Below the pieces are notes generated by a model. The model did not search any database, had not been told where the DNA came from, and saw nothing but the letters and a program-made list of their open reading frames with translations. The translations under genes and the position numbers were made by a program. DNA of 54,254 nucleotides from Bacteroidota bacterium (GTDB lineage Bacteria; Bacteroidota; Bacteroidia; Chitinophagales; Saprospiraceae): positions 1 through 54,254 of the forward strand of contig JAAEZH010000035.1 of assembly GCA_018222965.1 (NCBI GenBank), read 5' to 3'. Of this stretch, positions 34,622-44,700 are shown piece after piece (within the stretch, counting starts at the first letter, position 1; each line of letters opens with the position of its first letter).

Positions 34622-35710
34622 TCAGGCTTTTGCTTTTTCTGTTTCAGCTTTTCCGTTTTCGGAAGCCTTATTGTCTTTTTTCTCTTTTTCTTCTTCTACA
34701 GCATCTTCTCCGGTGATGCGGGATTTGATCTTACGTTCAATCTCCAATGCTACTTCCGGGTTGTCCTGGAGGAACTGTTTGGCAGCTTCCCGGCCCTGAG
34801 CAATCTTCGCATCTGCATAACTGTACCAGGCACCGCTCTTCTGAATGATGTCGTGGTCTACACCGAGGTCAACGATCTCTCCGTTTTTAGAAATGCCTTC
34901 TCCGTACATGATGTCAAATTCGGCAATCCGGAATGGTGGCGCCAATTTGTTTTTCACCACTTTCACTTTTACGTGATTACCAACGACATTGCCTTCTTTG
35001 TCTTTAATGGCAGCACCCGAGCGACGGATGTCTAAACGTTGAGAAGCATAGAACTTAAGAGCATTACCCCCCGTAGTTGTTTCCGGGTTGCCAAACATCA
35101 CACCGATCTTCTCCCGAAGCTGGTTGATGAAGATACAGCTACAACCGGTCCGGCCGATGCTGCCCGTTAGCTTACGCATGGCCTGAGACATCAAACGAGC
35201 CTGTAAGCCCATCTTGGAATCTCCCATTTCTCCTTCAATCTCGGCGCGAGGCACCAATGCTGCCACGGAGTCAATTACAATAATGTCGATGGCTCCTGAA
35301 CGAATCAGGTTTTCAGCGATCTCCAATGCCTGTTCTCCGTTGTCTGGCTGGGAGATGAGCAGGTTGGCAGTGTCAACACCCAACGCTTCGGCATAATTTT
35401 TGTCGAACGCGTGCTCGGCATCGATGAAGGCAGCAATACCACCAGCCTTTTGGCACTCGGCAATAGCATGAATGGCTAAAGTTGTTTTACCAGAAGATTC
35501 CGGGCCGTAAATTTCAATGACACGGCCGCGGGCGAATCCATTTACACCTAATGCAATATCCAGGCTAAGTGAGCCCGTCGGGATCGAGTCTACTTCAATT
35601 ACTTTCTTGTCGCCTAAACGCATGACCGTTCCCTTCCCATACGTCTTCTCCAACCGGTCTACGGTCATTTGGAGCGCTTTAAGCTTTGCTGATTTGTCTG
35701 TTTTTGACAT
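34622..35710 (-). CDS. recA: recombinase RecA
   Basis: This 362-residue protein is RecA. Walker [10 protein letters not shown] is at residues 69-77, Walker B-type [15 protein letters not shown] near 140-154, and the L1/L2 regions include [15 protein letters not shown] and [16 protein letters not shown]. The C-terminal tail is highly acidic and Lys-rich ([16 protein letters not shown]), as in many RecA proteins. It drives homologous recombination and activates SOS cleavage. It has its own promoter and terminator, so it is monocistronic. Confidence 0.99.
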   Translation of the reverse strand: MSKTDKSAKLKALQMTVDRLEKTYGKGTVMRLGDKKVIEVDSIPTGSLSLDIALGVNGFARGRVIEIYGPESSGKTTLAIHAIAECQKAGGIAAFIDAEHAFDKNYAEALGVDTANLLISQPDNGEQALEIAENLIRSGAIDIIVIDSVAALVPRAEIEGEMGDSKMGLQARLMSQAMRKLTGSIGRTGCSCIFINQLREKIGVMFGNPETTTGGNALKFYASQRLDIRRSGAAIKDKEGNVVGNHVKVKVVKNKLAPPFRIAEFDIMYGEGISKNGEIVDLGVDHDIIQKSGAWYSYADAKIAQGREAAKQFLQDNPEVALEIERKIKSRITGEDAVEEEKEKKDNKASENGKAETEKAKA

Positions 35711-35773
35711 ACGTCCTGAGTTTTGATCCCGACAGTAGCCGGAATAGTTTAAACCAACTGTTTAAATCCATGA

Positions 35774-35804
35774 CAAATTTAAAACAATTGTTTGAATTTA
35801 CAAA
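35774..35804 (-). promoter_or_regulatory. recA promoter with palindrome in the spacer
   Basis: On the minus strand TTTG (35804-35801) and TAAATTTG (35781-35774) are 19 bp apart, an exact Bacteroidota promoter. The perfect 12-bp palindrome AAACAATTGTTT (35782-35793) fills most of the spacer, directly next to the -7 box. It is a good candidate for a repressor site. Confidence 0.7.
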
Positions 35805-35881
35805 CAAGAGGGAACAAAAAGTTTAGAAAAGAGGAGTTGCAATTGCTCTAAGGTAAACAGAATGCCTGATATGCGCAAGAG

Positions 35882-35916
35882 AAAACCCTTAGCAGTATGT
35901 AACTACTAAGGGTTTT
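35882..35916 (-). terminator. hairpin terminator
   Basis: AAAACCCTTAG (35882-35892) and CTAAGGGTTTT (35906-35916) form an 11-bp perfect stem, with a short inner AGT/ACT stem. It lies just downstream of the minus-strand 78-residue gene. Confidence 0.85.
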
Positions 35917-35945
35917 GCAAGTCACGCTTAAGTATAATAAAATAC

Positions 35946-36182
35946 TTAGTGGGAAATTTCGACAGCCGTTGCTTCGCTATACTTCAGGATATTCCTGATT
36001 GAAGCGGGAGACGGACGAAAGGTCACCTTGGGTAGTTCCAACATGGAGTCCCGCAGTTCCTCGTAATCCTGTCGTGCAACGGGGTCGGCCGCGATGGCCT
36101 CACGCAATCGAATTGATTCTGATGCGGAGGTTTCCCGATAAAGATCGCGGATCAATAATTCAGGTGTACATACTTGCTTCAT
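35946..36182 (-). CDS. small hypothetical protein, anti-sigma-factor-like N-terminal pattern
   Basis: This 78-residue protein is helical: TPELLIRDLYRETSASESIRLREAIAADPVARQDYEELRDSM. The pattern resembles the cytoplasmic helical segment of anti-sigma or zinc-finger-like regulators in Bacteroidota, but there are no Cys/His metal ligands and no TM helix. It has its own terminator. No function can be assigned. Confidence 0.7.
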   Translation of the reverse strand: MKQVCTPELLIRDLYRETSASESIRLREAIAADPVARQDYEELRDSMLELPKVTFRPSPASIRNILKYSEATAVEISH

Positions 36183-36289
36183 ATGCAGCTTATTGTAAGT
36201 TAAATTCCCTATACAAACTGAACCGGTAATCGGATTATTGTTTCGGGCCTGTTTTTTTTATCTGCTGCAGCAAGTTTGTCTGCATACAG

Positions 36290-36721
36290 CTATTTTATTC
36301 TATACCAGGTCTGGGTTCTTCCCAAAGCCGAAATGCCCAAATACCCGCGCACTTCCAGCTGATCAGCATTTTCCAGCCAGATGCTGCATTTGTAGGTTTT
36401 TCCATTGTTTGGATCCATAATGCGGCCATAACTCCAATAGTCTTTATAAGGCTCCAGATCCCAAACAACTTCCATACCCATTAGGGGTTTGTCTTTTTTG
36501 TCGCCAGGGCATTCATCGCAGGTTTTGTCTGCAGCGACCTGTAGCAACTTGACAATCTTGCCGTGGTAAACGCCATCTTTTTCATAGATCTCTACATGCG
36601 ACTTGGCTTCACCTGTTTCGTCATCAATGGTTTTCCAAATGCCAACAGGACTGTCCTGGCCAAAGGCAATTCCTGTGTATAACCAGGCGGCAGCGAGAAG
36701 CAAAAGCGTACGAATCTTCAT
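36290..36721 (-). CDS. DUF2147 domain-containing secreted protein
   Basis: This 143-residue protein has a signal peptide (MKIRTLLLLAAAWLYTGIAFG) and a DUF2147 domain: PVGIWKTIDDETGEAKSHVEIYE near 25-47, GKIVKLL near 54-60, CDECPGD with a Cys pair near 68-74, and GKTYKCSIWLENADQLEVRGYLGISALGR to the end. The domain is a small beta barrel common in Bacteroidota and Proteobacteria. Its ligand is unknown. Confidence 0.92.
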   Translation of the reverse strand: MKIRTLLLLAAAWLYTGIAFGQDSPVGIWKTIDDETGEAKSHVEIYEKDGVYHGKIVKLLQVAADKTCDECPGDKKDKPLMGMEVVWDLEPYKDYWSYGRIMDPNNGKTYKCSIWLENADQLEVRGYLGISALGRTQTWYRIK

Positions 36722-37088
36722 AGTTCAATTTTGATTAGTTAGTACTTAAAGCAACTTTTTTATATACTGTGGGTCAGTTTAATCGGAAGAAAAATACGGT
36801 TTGTTCCGTCAGGACAAACTTTTTCTCCGGTTTATAAACGATTTTTTTGCTGAGTAGTTGTTTATATTATCAAAAGAAGCATACTCAGAAGCCTAATTTG
36901 GCGTTTGTGTTAAAAGCGGGTTAAATGGCGACTCAATACCCGATTCCTCAAAACATTTTTTTCAAAAAGGGGTATATTTATTGATCGGTTTTATTTAATG
37001 AAGTTTTAAACCTGGGGTTAATTCCGGAAATTTTAGATCAAATCGTTGCTCCGACCCCCATTTCTACCTTTGACAATACTAAGAAATT
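36722..37088. other. 367-bp intergenic region with -7 box before the S41 protease
   Basis: No gene is visible. TACCTTTG at 37065-37072 is an exact TAnnTTTG -7 box for the protease gene starting at 37089. The rest is AT-rich and shows no hairpin or repeat that I can support. Confidence 0.6.
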
Positions 37089-39197
37089 ATGAATGATATG
37101 CGTTTGCGAGGTCCAGTATTCCTGTCTCTTTTACTCGTTGGGCTGCTTGTAGCGGCTTTCTATCCGCCCGTAGACAATGCCCAGAAAGAAGCTCTTCTGG
37201 TGCAAACTATTCTCGGAGGATTGCAACAGATTCACTTTGATCCGGTAGACATCGATGATGAATTCTCGGAAAAAGGCTTTGAGCTTTATCTCGACAGGGT
37301 TGATGGTGCCCGCCGTTGGTACACCCAGGCAGATATTGATTTACTGAGCCCTTTTAAAGATGACCTGGATGATGAGGCCCTCCGTGGATCTTATGAGTTC
37401 CTGGATCTTTCGATTCAATTGCAGGAAGCTGCTCTTGAAAAAACACAGCAATATTATCGAGAAGCACTGGCCGGGCCTTTCGATTTTTCAGAGTTGGAAA
37501 CGCTTGAGCTCGATGGCGAAAAACGCGGCTGGGCCCAAAGCGATGAAGAACTCAAAGACTTCTGGTACCACCTGATGAAGTATGAAACGCTCACGCGTTA
37601 TTCCGATAAGGTACAGGAACAGGCAGAAGGCAATAATGAAGAGCTGAATGGTAAAAGCGATGCAGAACTCGAGCAGGAAGCCCGGGAAGAAACGCTCAAA
37701 GCTTTCGACGACTGGTATGATCGCCTTGCCAAGCGCAAACGCACCGACCATCTTAGCCTCTACTTAAATGTATTGACTAATATTTTTGATCCGCATACAG
37801 GTTATTACGAACCTATCGAAAAACAAAACTTCGATATCCGCATGTCGGGTAAACTCGAAGGAATTGGCGCTCGCTTGCAAACAGATGGCGAATACACCAA
37901 GGTGGTGAATATCATAGTAGGTGGTCCGGCCTGGAAACAGGGTGAACTGGAAGAGGGTGACCGCATTACCCGCGTACGCCAGGCTGAGGAAGAAAAAGCA
38001 ATCGATATCAGCGGAATGACTATCGATGACGTGGTTCAACAAATTCGTGGTAAAAAAGGAACACAGGTTGTACTGACTGTCAAAAAAGTAGACGGATCTT
38101 CTGTCGAAATCCCAATCGTACGGGATGTAGTGGTGCTTGAGGAAGGTTTTGCAAAATCGCTGCTCCTCCATACCAATTCGAAAGAAAAAATTGGCTATAT
38201 CCGCCTGCCTTCTTTCTATGCTGATTTCCAGGATAGAAATGGAAAGAGCTGTGCCAGAGATGTAGCTACGGAGATCAAGAAACTGAAAAAAGAAAATGTA
38301 CAGGGTATTATCCTGGATCTTCGCAACAACGGCGGTGGTTCACTGCGTGATGTTGTGGATATGACCGGTTTGTTTATCGAAGAGGGGCCGATTGTACAGG
38401 TGAAATCGCGTCAGCGTTCAGCAGAAGTATTGACAGATGATGATCCATCTGTTCTTTGGGACGGCCCGCTGGTGGTTATGGTAAATAATTACAGTGCTTC
38501 AGCTTCCGAAATTTTGGCAGCTGCCCTACAGGATTATGGCCGCGCCGTAATTGTGGGTAGTAAATCAACTTTCGGTAAAGGAACGGTTCAGCGTTTTTAC
38601 GACCTCGATCGTGCCATTCGCGGATACTCCGAATTGAAGCCGCTTGGTGAGATCAAACTTACCACGCAGAAGTTCTACCGCATCGACGGTGGTTCCACTC
38701 AGTTGCGCGGAGTAATTCCGGATATCATTTTGCCCAATCAATATTCCCTGATCAAAACAGGGGAGAAAGACCACGACTTCCCGATGGAATGGACGTCTAT
38801 TGATCCGGTTAATTATTCGCAGGATGTATACACCCTGCCTGATTTGAATCTGCTGCGCCGCAATAGTGAGCAACGGGTTGATGGTAGTGAGGCTTTCGCC
38901 GAAATTGAATCTAATGCTGTACGTCTGCAAAAACAACGCGACGACAACGAATACTCCCTCAATGTTGAAATGTATCAGGCGGAGCAGGCACAGCGCAAAG
39001 CAGAGCGCGAAGCTTATGATGCTCTCTTTGAGAACCAGGTTGTTTTTGGCGTGTCAAACCTCGAAATTGACCTTCCTGAGATGGAAGGCGATGAAGGGAA
39101 GATCGCCCGCAACGATGAATGGATCGAAAATACACAGAGAGACATCTACCTGAAAGAATGCCTCAATGTGATCCATGATATGATTGAGTATCAGTAG
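37089..39197 (+). CDS. C-terminal processing peptidase, S41 (tail-specific protease)
   Basis: This 702-residue envelope protease is of the CtpA/Prc family. It has an N-terminal signal anchor (VFLSLLLVGLLVAAF), an N-terminal helical domain with FDPHTGYY near 236-243, a PDZ domain around 255-345 (GIGARLQTDGEYTKVVNI, GPAWKQGELEEGDRI) and the S41 core. The catalytic Ser lies in NNYSASASE near 467-470 and the Lys in FGKGTVQ near 496. A C-terminal DUF3340-like helical region follows from about 570. Such enzymes degrade or mature periplasmic and outer-membrane proteins. It has its own -7 box and ends at a very large palindrome. Confidence 0.95.
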   Translation: MNDMRLRGPVFLSLLLVGLLVAAFYPPVDNAQKEALLVQTILGGLQQIHFDPVDIDDEFSEKGFELYLDRVDGARRWYTQADIDLLSPFKDDLDDEALRGSYEFLDLSIQLQEAALEKTQQYYREALAGPFDFSELETLELDGEKRGWAQSDEELKDFWYHLMKYETLTRYSDKVQEQAEGNNEELNGKSDAELEQEAREETLKAFDDWYDRLAKRKRTDHLSLYLNVLTNIFDPHTGYYEPIEKQNFDIRMSGKLEGIGARLQTDGEYTKVVNIIVGGPAWKQGELEEGDRITRVRQAEEEKAIDISGMTIDDVVQQIRGKKGTQVVLTVKKVDGSSVEIPIVRDVVVLEEGFAKSLLLHTNSKEKIGYIRLPSFYADFQDRNGKSCARDVATEIKKLKKENVQGIILDLRNNGGGSLRDVVDMTGLFIEEGPIVQVKSRQRSAEVLTDDDPSVLWDGPLVVMVNNYSASASEILAAALQDYGRAVIVGSKSTFGKGTVQRFYDLDRAIRGYSELKPLGEIKLTTQKFYRIDGGSTQLRGVIPDIILPNQYSLIKTGEKDHDFPMEWTSIDPVNYSQDVYTLPDLNLLRRNSEQRVDGSEAFAEIESNAVRLQKQRDDNEYSLNVEMYQAEQAQRKAEREAYDALFENQVVFGVSNLEIDLPEMEGDEGKIARNDEWIENTQRDIYLKECLNVIHDMIEYQ

Positions 39198-39211
39198 TTG
39201 GTTTGTAGCCA

Positions 39212-39261
39212 TAATGAAAAAGCCCGGTATCGAATGCATTCGATACCGGGCTTTTTCATTA
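39212..39261. terminator. 50-bp perfect palindrome, terminator-like
   Basis: The two halves (39212-39236 and 39237-39261) are perfect reverse complements around GCATGC-like centre AATGCATT. The arms include AAAAAGCCCGGTATCGAATG, so a stem of over 20 bp is followed by TTTTTCATTA. It works as a terminator on paper in both directions. Confidence 0.9.
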
Positions 39262-39297
39262 ATAAAAATTAATAATTACCTCCTAAAAATTACCCAC

Positions 39298-39305
39298 TAT
39301 CTTTG
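39298..39305 (+). promoter_or_regulatory. -7 promoter box TATCTTTG for ABC-F gene
   Basis: Exact TAnnTTTG match 18 bp upstream of the GTG start at 39324. No -33 TTTG at normal distance was seen. Confidence 0.55.
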
Positions 39306-39323
39306 TGGCTAAAATAATATTAC

Positions 39324-41195
39324 GTGACCTACCTCTTTCTCGAAAATGTTTCCAAATCCTATGGCGATAAAGTGCTCTTTGAGCGAATCGACCTCCAGAT
39401 TGTTAAAGGCCAGAAGGTTGCACTTGTAGCCCAAAACGGAACAGGAAAAACCTCTCTGCTGCGACTTATCGCCGGACTGGAATCCGGAGAAGGAGAAGGA
39501 AATGTAGTGGAACTCCGGAAAGATATCCGGGTAGGATACCTCAAACAGGAGCCGGACCTCAACGATAAGGATACCGTTACCGAAGCCGTATTCGATAGTG
39601 AGAATGTGCAAATTCAGGCGATAAAGGAATACGAAGAAGCTTTGTTATTCCCTGAAAAGGCAGAAAAGATGGAAGCTGCCATCGCCCGAATGGAAGACCT
39701 GAAAGCCTGGGATGTGGAGGCCCGTGTAAAAGAAATCCTCTTTAAACTGAATATTACCGAATTCGATAAGAAAGTCGGGAACCTGTCCGGTGGACAAAAA
39801 AAGCGGCTGGCACTGGCTAAGCTGTTGATTGATGAACCGGAATTCCTCATCCTCGACGAACCTACCAACCACCTTGACCTCGACATGATCGAATGGCTGG
39901 AAGGATACCTCAGTCAGCCGAGTCTAACCCTTTTTCTGGTAACGCACGACCGATATTTTCTGGAACGGATCTGCAACCAGATCGTCGAATTAGATGGCGG
40001 TAAACTTTACCGCTATTCTGGTAATTACTCCGACTTCCTGGAAAAGAAAGCCACTCGGCACGGAAATGAAGCAGTTGAGGTAGAAAAAGCCCAAAAGTTA
40101 TTCAAGCGAGAATTGGAATGGATCCGTCGTATGCCAAAAGCCCGAGGCACCAAAGCCAAATCGCGGGTGGATGCTTTTGATGAGATCAAGGAAAAAGCGC
40201 ACACACAGGTGGACAAGCAGGAGATGCAGATAGATATCAAGGGCGCCCGCCTTGGAAGTAAGATCCTGGAAGCACATTACCTAAATAAGTCTTATGGCGA
40301 TCAGGTGATCGTGAAAGACTTTAATTATAAGTTTCGCAAAAAAGAGAGGGTAGGAATTGTTGGAAAAAACGGAGTTGGGAAAACGACTTTTCTGCGTATG
40401 CTTACCAAACAGGAACGTCCCGATGGAGGCAAGGTAGTCGTCGGAGGAACCGTAAAGTTTGGCTATTACACCCAGTCCGGGATCCAACTGAAAGAAGATA
40501 AACGCGTGATCGATGTGATCACCGATATCGCAGAATACATTCCGCTGGAACGCGGGCACAAACTCACAGCCACCCAACTGTTGGAGCGCTTTCTATTTGA
40601 CCGAAAGCAGCAACAGGTTTATGCCTCGCAGTTGAGTGGAGGCGAAAGACGCCGCTTGTTTTTGCTCACGGTGTTGATGGAAAACCCCAACTTCCTGATC
40701 CTTGATGAGCCGACCAATGACCTCGATATTCTGACACTAAATGTGTTGGAAGATTTCCTCCTCGACTTTCCCGGTTGTGTGATTATCGTGACCCACGACC
40801 GCTATTTTATGGATAAGCTGGTAGACCATCTTTTTGTTTTTGAAGGGGATGGAAAGATTCGTGATTTCAACGGAAATTACCGGGAATATCAAGCTCAGAA
40901 AACCGAAGAAGAGCGGGAGCGGAAGCGATTGGAGAACGAGCAGAAAAAGCGCAGTCAGCCAAATGCGCCCGCTGTGAAAAAACAGCAGCCTTCGGCGGAA
41001 GCCAAAAAAGCCATCAAAAAATTAGAACGCACTATCGCCAAACTCGAAGAGCGCAAAAAAGAAATCCACGAGTCCTTCTCCTCCGGCGATCTCGACCCCG
41101 AAGCGATCGAAAAACTCTCTGTCGAATTGGGGGACATTCGCAAAGAACTGGAAGAGCAGGAAGAACGTTGGATGGAACTTGTAGAAGAATTATAA
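39324..41195 (+). CDS. ABC-F family ATPase, Uup-like
   Basis: This 623-residue protein has two ABC domains and no TM segment, so it is an ABC-F translation factor rather than a transporter. Walker A motifs are AQNGTGKTS at 36-44 and GKNGVGKTT near 345. Both signature motifs (LSGGQKKRLALAKLL, LSGGERRRLFLL) and Walker B motifs with DEPTNHLD and DEPTNDLD are complete. The inter-domain linker carries EWIRRMPKARGTKAKSR. The C-terminal 90 residues form a coiled coil (KLERTIAKLEERKKEI) like the Uup C-terminal domain. The start is GTG, with no better ATG. Its stop abuts the convergent gene. Confidence 0.94.
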   Translation: MTYLFLENVSKSYGDKVLFERIDLQIVKGQKVALVAQNGTGKTSLLRLIAGLESGEGEGNVVELRKDIRVGYLKQEPDLNDKDTVTEAVFDSENVQIQAIKEYEEALLFPEKAEKMEAAIARMEDLKAWDVEARVKEILFKLNITEFDKKVGNLSGGQKKRLALAKLLIDEPEFLILDEPTNHLDLDMIEWLEGYLSQPSLTLFLVTHDRYFLERICNQIVELDGGKLYRYSGNYSDFLEKKATRHGNEAVEVEKAQKLFKRELEWIRRMPKARGTKAKSRVDAFDEIKEKAHTQVDKQEMQIDIKGARLGSKILEAHYLNKSYGDQVIVKDFNYKFRKKERVGIVGKNGVGKTTFLRMLTKQERPDGGKVVVGGTVKFGYYTQSGIQLKEDKRVIDVITDIAEYIPLERGHKLTATQLLERFLFDRKQQQVYASQLSGGERRRLFLLTVLMENPNFLILDEPTNDLDILTLNVLEDFLLDFPGCVIIVTHDRYFMDKLVDHLFVFEGDGKIRDFNGNYREYQAQKTEEERERKRLENEQKKRSQPNAPAVKKQQPSAEAKKAIKKLERTIAKLEERKKEIHESFSSGDLDPEAIEKLSVELGDIRKELEEQEERWMELVEEL

Positions 41196-41738
41196 CTACT
41201 CCTTTTTGGTCAGGCGTGCCCGCTGATAAGCAGATACCGGGAAGGTCGCTACTTCCGGAATTTCTTCCCCTTCATGCATGCTGTCTCCCGTTTTACTTAC
41301 CGCTGTTGTTTGATTGGCAATGATCTCCCATAAGAGGCTGCCGTCTTCCATCTTCTCCGTTGTTGTAATGATCTGACTTTCCATCACGGTAAATACCTGG
41401 ATATACAAATTACCGCGAAGGTAGCCTTCAATACGGATGCTGTTTTGCTCGTCAACCGTGTAAAGTCCCTTCTCCGGATCGGTGGTCTCGATTATGTAAT
41501 GGCGGGCTCCGGCCACTTTATCCTCTCCGTAAATGATGGTCCAGGTATAATGAGCACTGGTGTCGATGGCTTGTATGATCAATTCCATGGGCAAACTTTG
41601 TACCAGGCCCTGTGCCGCATAAATTTCCAGGGTGCCTTCATATTCTCCAGCCCAGCTTTCCGGAAATGAGGGCGCGTCTTGTGCCTGAATGCTGGTAATT
41701 GTCAGGCAGACCATCAAAAGTGTAATAAGCTTCTGCAT
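41196..41738 (-). CDS. hypothetical secreted protein
   Basis: This 180-residue protein has a signal peptide (MQKLITLLMVCLTITSIQAQ). The mature part is beta-rich with alternating strands (GEYEGTLEIYAA, HYTWTIIYGE, ARHYIIETTD, NSIRIEGYLRGNLYIQVFTV), like a small lipocalin or calycin-type barrel. That fold suggestion is inference. No family is recognised. It is divergent from the M1 peptidase gene with only 34 bp between the starts, and convergent with zero gap to the ABC-F gene. Confidence 0.75.
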   Translation of the reverse strand: MQKLITLLMVCLTITSIQAQDAPSFPESWAGEYEGTLEIYAAQGLVQSLPMELIIQAIDTSAHYTWTIIYGEDKVAGARHYIIETTDPEKGLYTVDEQNSIRIEGYLRGNLYIQVFTVMESQIITTTEKMEDGSLLWEIIANQTTAVSKTGDSMHEGEEIPEVATFPVSAYQRARLTKKE

Positions 41739-41772
41739 AATTCAATTAATTTGGCAATTCTAAAGGTAAGGT

Positions 41773-44700
41773 ATGAACAAACTATTTTTCCTGATTCCCA
41801 CATTTTTTGTGTTCGGCTGGGGCCGAATGCAGGGGCAGACTCCGGCCTACTTTCAGCAGGAAGTTGCTTATAAAATTGAGGCTGCGTTAAATGATTCCCT
41901 TCATCAGCTGCAGATCGAAGAGGAATTGATCTACATCAATAATAGTCCGGATAGCCTTCATTTTATCTGGTTTAACCTTTGGCCAAACAGTTATCTCAAC
42001 CGGGAGACAGCCCTTTCAAATCAGTTTATTCGGCAAAATGCGGATAAATTTTATTTCGCGAAAGCGGAAGAATTGGGCGGGTTTTTGGAACTTGATTTTC
42101 AAAGTAATGGAAATTCACTCAACTGGCAGTTTGATTCCCTACACATGGATGTGGCGAAAGTCTGGTTGCCTAAAACCCTGGCGCCGGGCGATTCGGTGCG
42201 TTTGCAGATTCCTTGTTTGCTGCAAATTCCGGCTTCCTTTTCCCGGATCGGTCATGTGGGTGAAAGTTACCAGATGACGCAGTGGTATCCCAAGCCTGCC
42301 GTGTATGATGTAGCTGGGTGGCACCCCATGCCGTATCTGAATCAAGGCGAATTCTATTCGGAGTTCGGTTCATTTGATGTTTCCCTTAGCCTTCCGGCGA
42401 ATTATGTGGTTGCTGCGACCGGGGTATTGCAGGAAGAATCGGAGTACACGTTTTTGAAAGAGAAAGAAAAGGAGACGCAACAGGAGTTTGAAGAAAATAT
42501 CATCCTGCCTGTTTCCCGTGCGCAAACGATCAAATTAGATACTTTTCCGGCTTCCGCCGAAAGGCAAAAAACAATAAGCTACAAAGCGGAAAAGGTGCAT
42601 GACTTTGCGTGGTTTGCTGACAAACGGTTTCGGGTGATGCATCGCAGTTTTGCCCTTCCGTCTGGCAAAGAAGTTGACGGATGGATCTTTTTCACCCTGG
42701 CCGAAAACTGGCTGTGGAAGGATGCGCTGGACTATGTGGAACGAGCGACGATACACTATTCTGAAGGGGTTGGTGAGTATCCCTGGCCACAGGTTACTGC
42801 TGTGCAAAGTGCTTTGAGTGCCGGTGGCGGAATGGAATATCCGATGATAACGGTGATCGGTTATGCCGGCAGTGCCCAGTCGCTGGATGAAGTGATCACC
42901 CATGAGGTTGGGCACAATTGGTTTTACGGAATCCTGGGCAGCAACGAACGTACACATGCCTGGATGGACGAGGGTTTGAACACCTATTTCGAGCAACTAT
43001 ACACCAAAAAATATTACGGGAACCTGCCCGCTGTAAATGATTTTCTGCCCAATATTCTGGCTGGCAAATCGGATATTTCTTTTTACGAATTGGCCTATTT
43101 GTTTTATGCCCGCACGGGACTGGAAGAAGCGGCCGATACCCATTCGGATTCCCTTCGGAGTGGAGCCTATTATCTGGGGGCTTACGAAAAGCCCAACCGG
43201 GCCCTTCGGCAGTTGGAAGCCTGGAAGGGGCGAGCTTTTTTGGAACAAGCCATGCAGCAATATTATGCGGAGTGGAAATTCCGTCATCCACAGCCGGCAG
43301 ATTTACAAAACAGTCTGGAGAATTCTTATGGCACCAGTCTGGATTGGTTGTTCCAGGACTTTTTAGACAGTCGACTGGTGCAGGATTATCGGATGGCCGG
43401 ATATAGAAGGTCAGGAGACAGCCTGATTCTTAAAGTGGAGAATGTAGGGGAGGTGCCCGGGCCTTTTCCCCTTGCGGGAATGCTGGGCGATTCCATTGTT
43501 TTGGAGCAATGGCATCCTGGTTTTGAAGGGCAGCGGGAAATCGTTTTCCCGGCGGGTAATTACGATCTGATTGAGTTGGACCCCAATCAGCAAACGCTGG
43601 AGCTTTACAGAGTAAATAACCAGCTGAAATTAAAAGGGCGATTAAACCCTTTCCCGGATCTTGGTTTGAAATTTCTGAGCGGCATCGACCATTCGCGGAA
43701 GCGTATGATATATTGGAGTCCGACGCTTGCCTGGAATGAATATGACAAGTGGATGCCCGGTTTGGCTATTCACAATTACTCGTTGGTTGAGCGAAAAGTT
43801 GAGTACGGTTTATTCCCTTTTTATTCGTTTCAGACAAATCAGTTGAACGGGTTGGCAGCCATTCATTTTAATGCTTATTTCCGACGGAGCGATATGCTGC
43901 GCCGCATTCGGATTGGTGGGTCTGCAAAGCGATTTACTTACGATTACAACTGGCAGCATGACTATCATTTGAAATATGATCGAAGCCGACTTTTTGCCCG
44001 ATTGGATTTTCGGATGCCGGGAGGCCGTTTGGGAGAGAATTACATGGAGGTTAGCGGGGTTAATCTACAGGAAGAAATTCCGGATTTTAGTGAGGAGGGC
44101 GTGTATGAAAGAAACATCCTTAATCAGACCAATTTTGTGCAGTTGCGTTATGTGTCGAGCAGGCGCCAGGCGGTAAACAGCTGGAAATATCAGGTGGAAG
44201 CGGAATACAAAGCGGCATCCAATCATAGTTTGGGGCAATTTCCCTTCTGGAAATTATCGGGTGACCTGGAGTTTGATTGGAGTTATCAGGAGGACCACGA
44301 GTTGGAATTGCGCTTTTTCGGGAGTGTCTTTTTAATGCATGAGTTTCGGGACAGGGGGGTATTGTTTCCCTGGTCGATAGACTTGAGCGCTCAGGCAGCC
44401 GGCGATTATTTATACGAGGATTACTATTTCGGACGAAGTGCGCAAACCGGACTTTTGTGGCGTCAGCAAACCGGAGGTGAAGGAGGCTTTTTTACCAATT
44501 TGCCTCCTGCATATCGGGCTCAATCAGGCGCGACTAATAATTTCATGCTTTCGCTGAACTTGAAAGGAGATATACCGAAACCCTTGCCGGCTTATTTCCC
44601 ATTTAAGCCTTTTTTCAATTTAGCGTATTCGGATGATGCACGTCCGATAGCTGCTGAGAAAAGCTTTACGGATCAATTGTGGTGGGAAGCAGGTCTTTGT

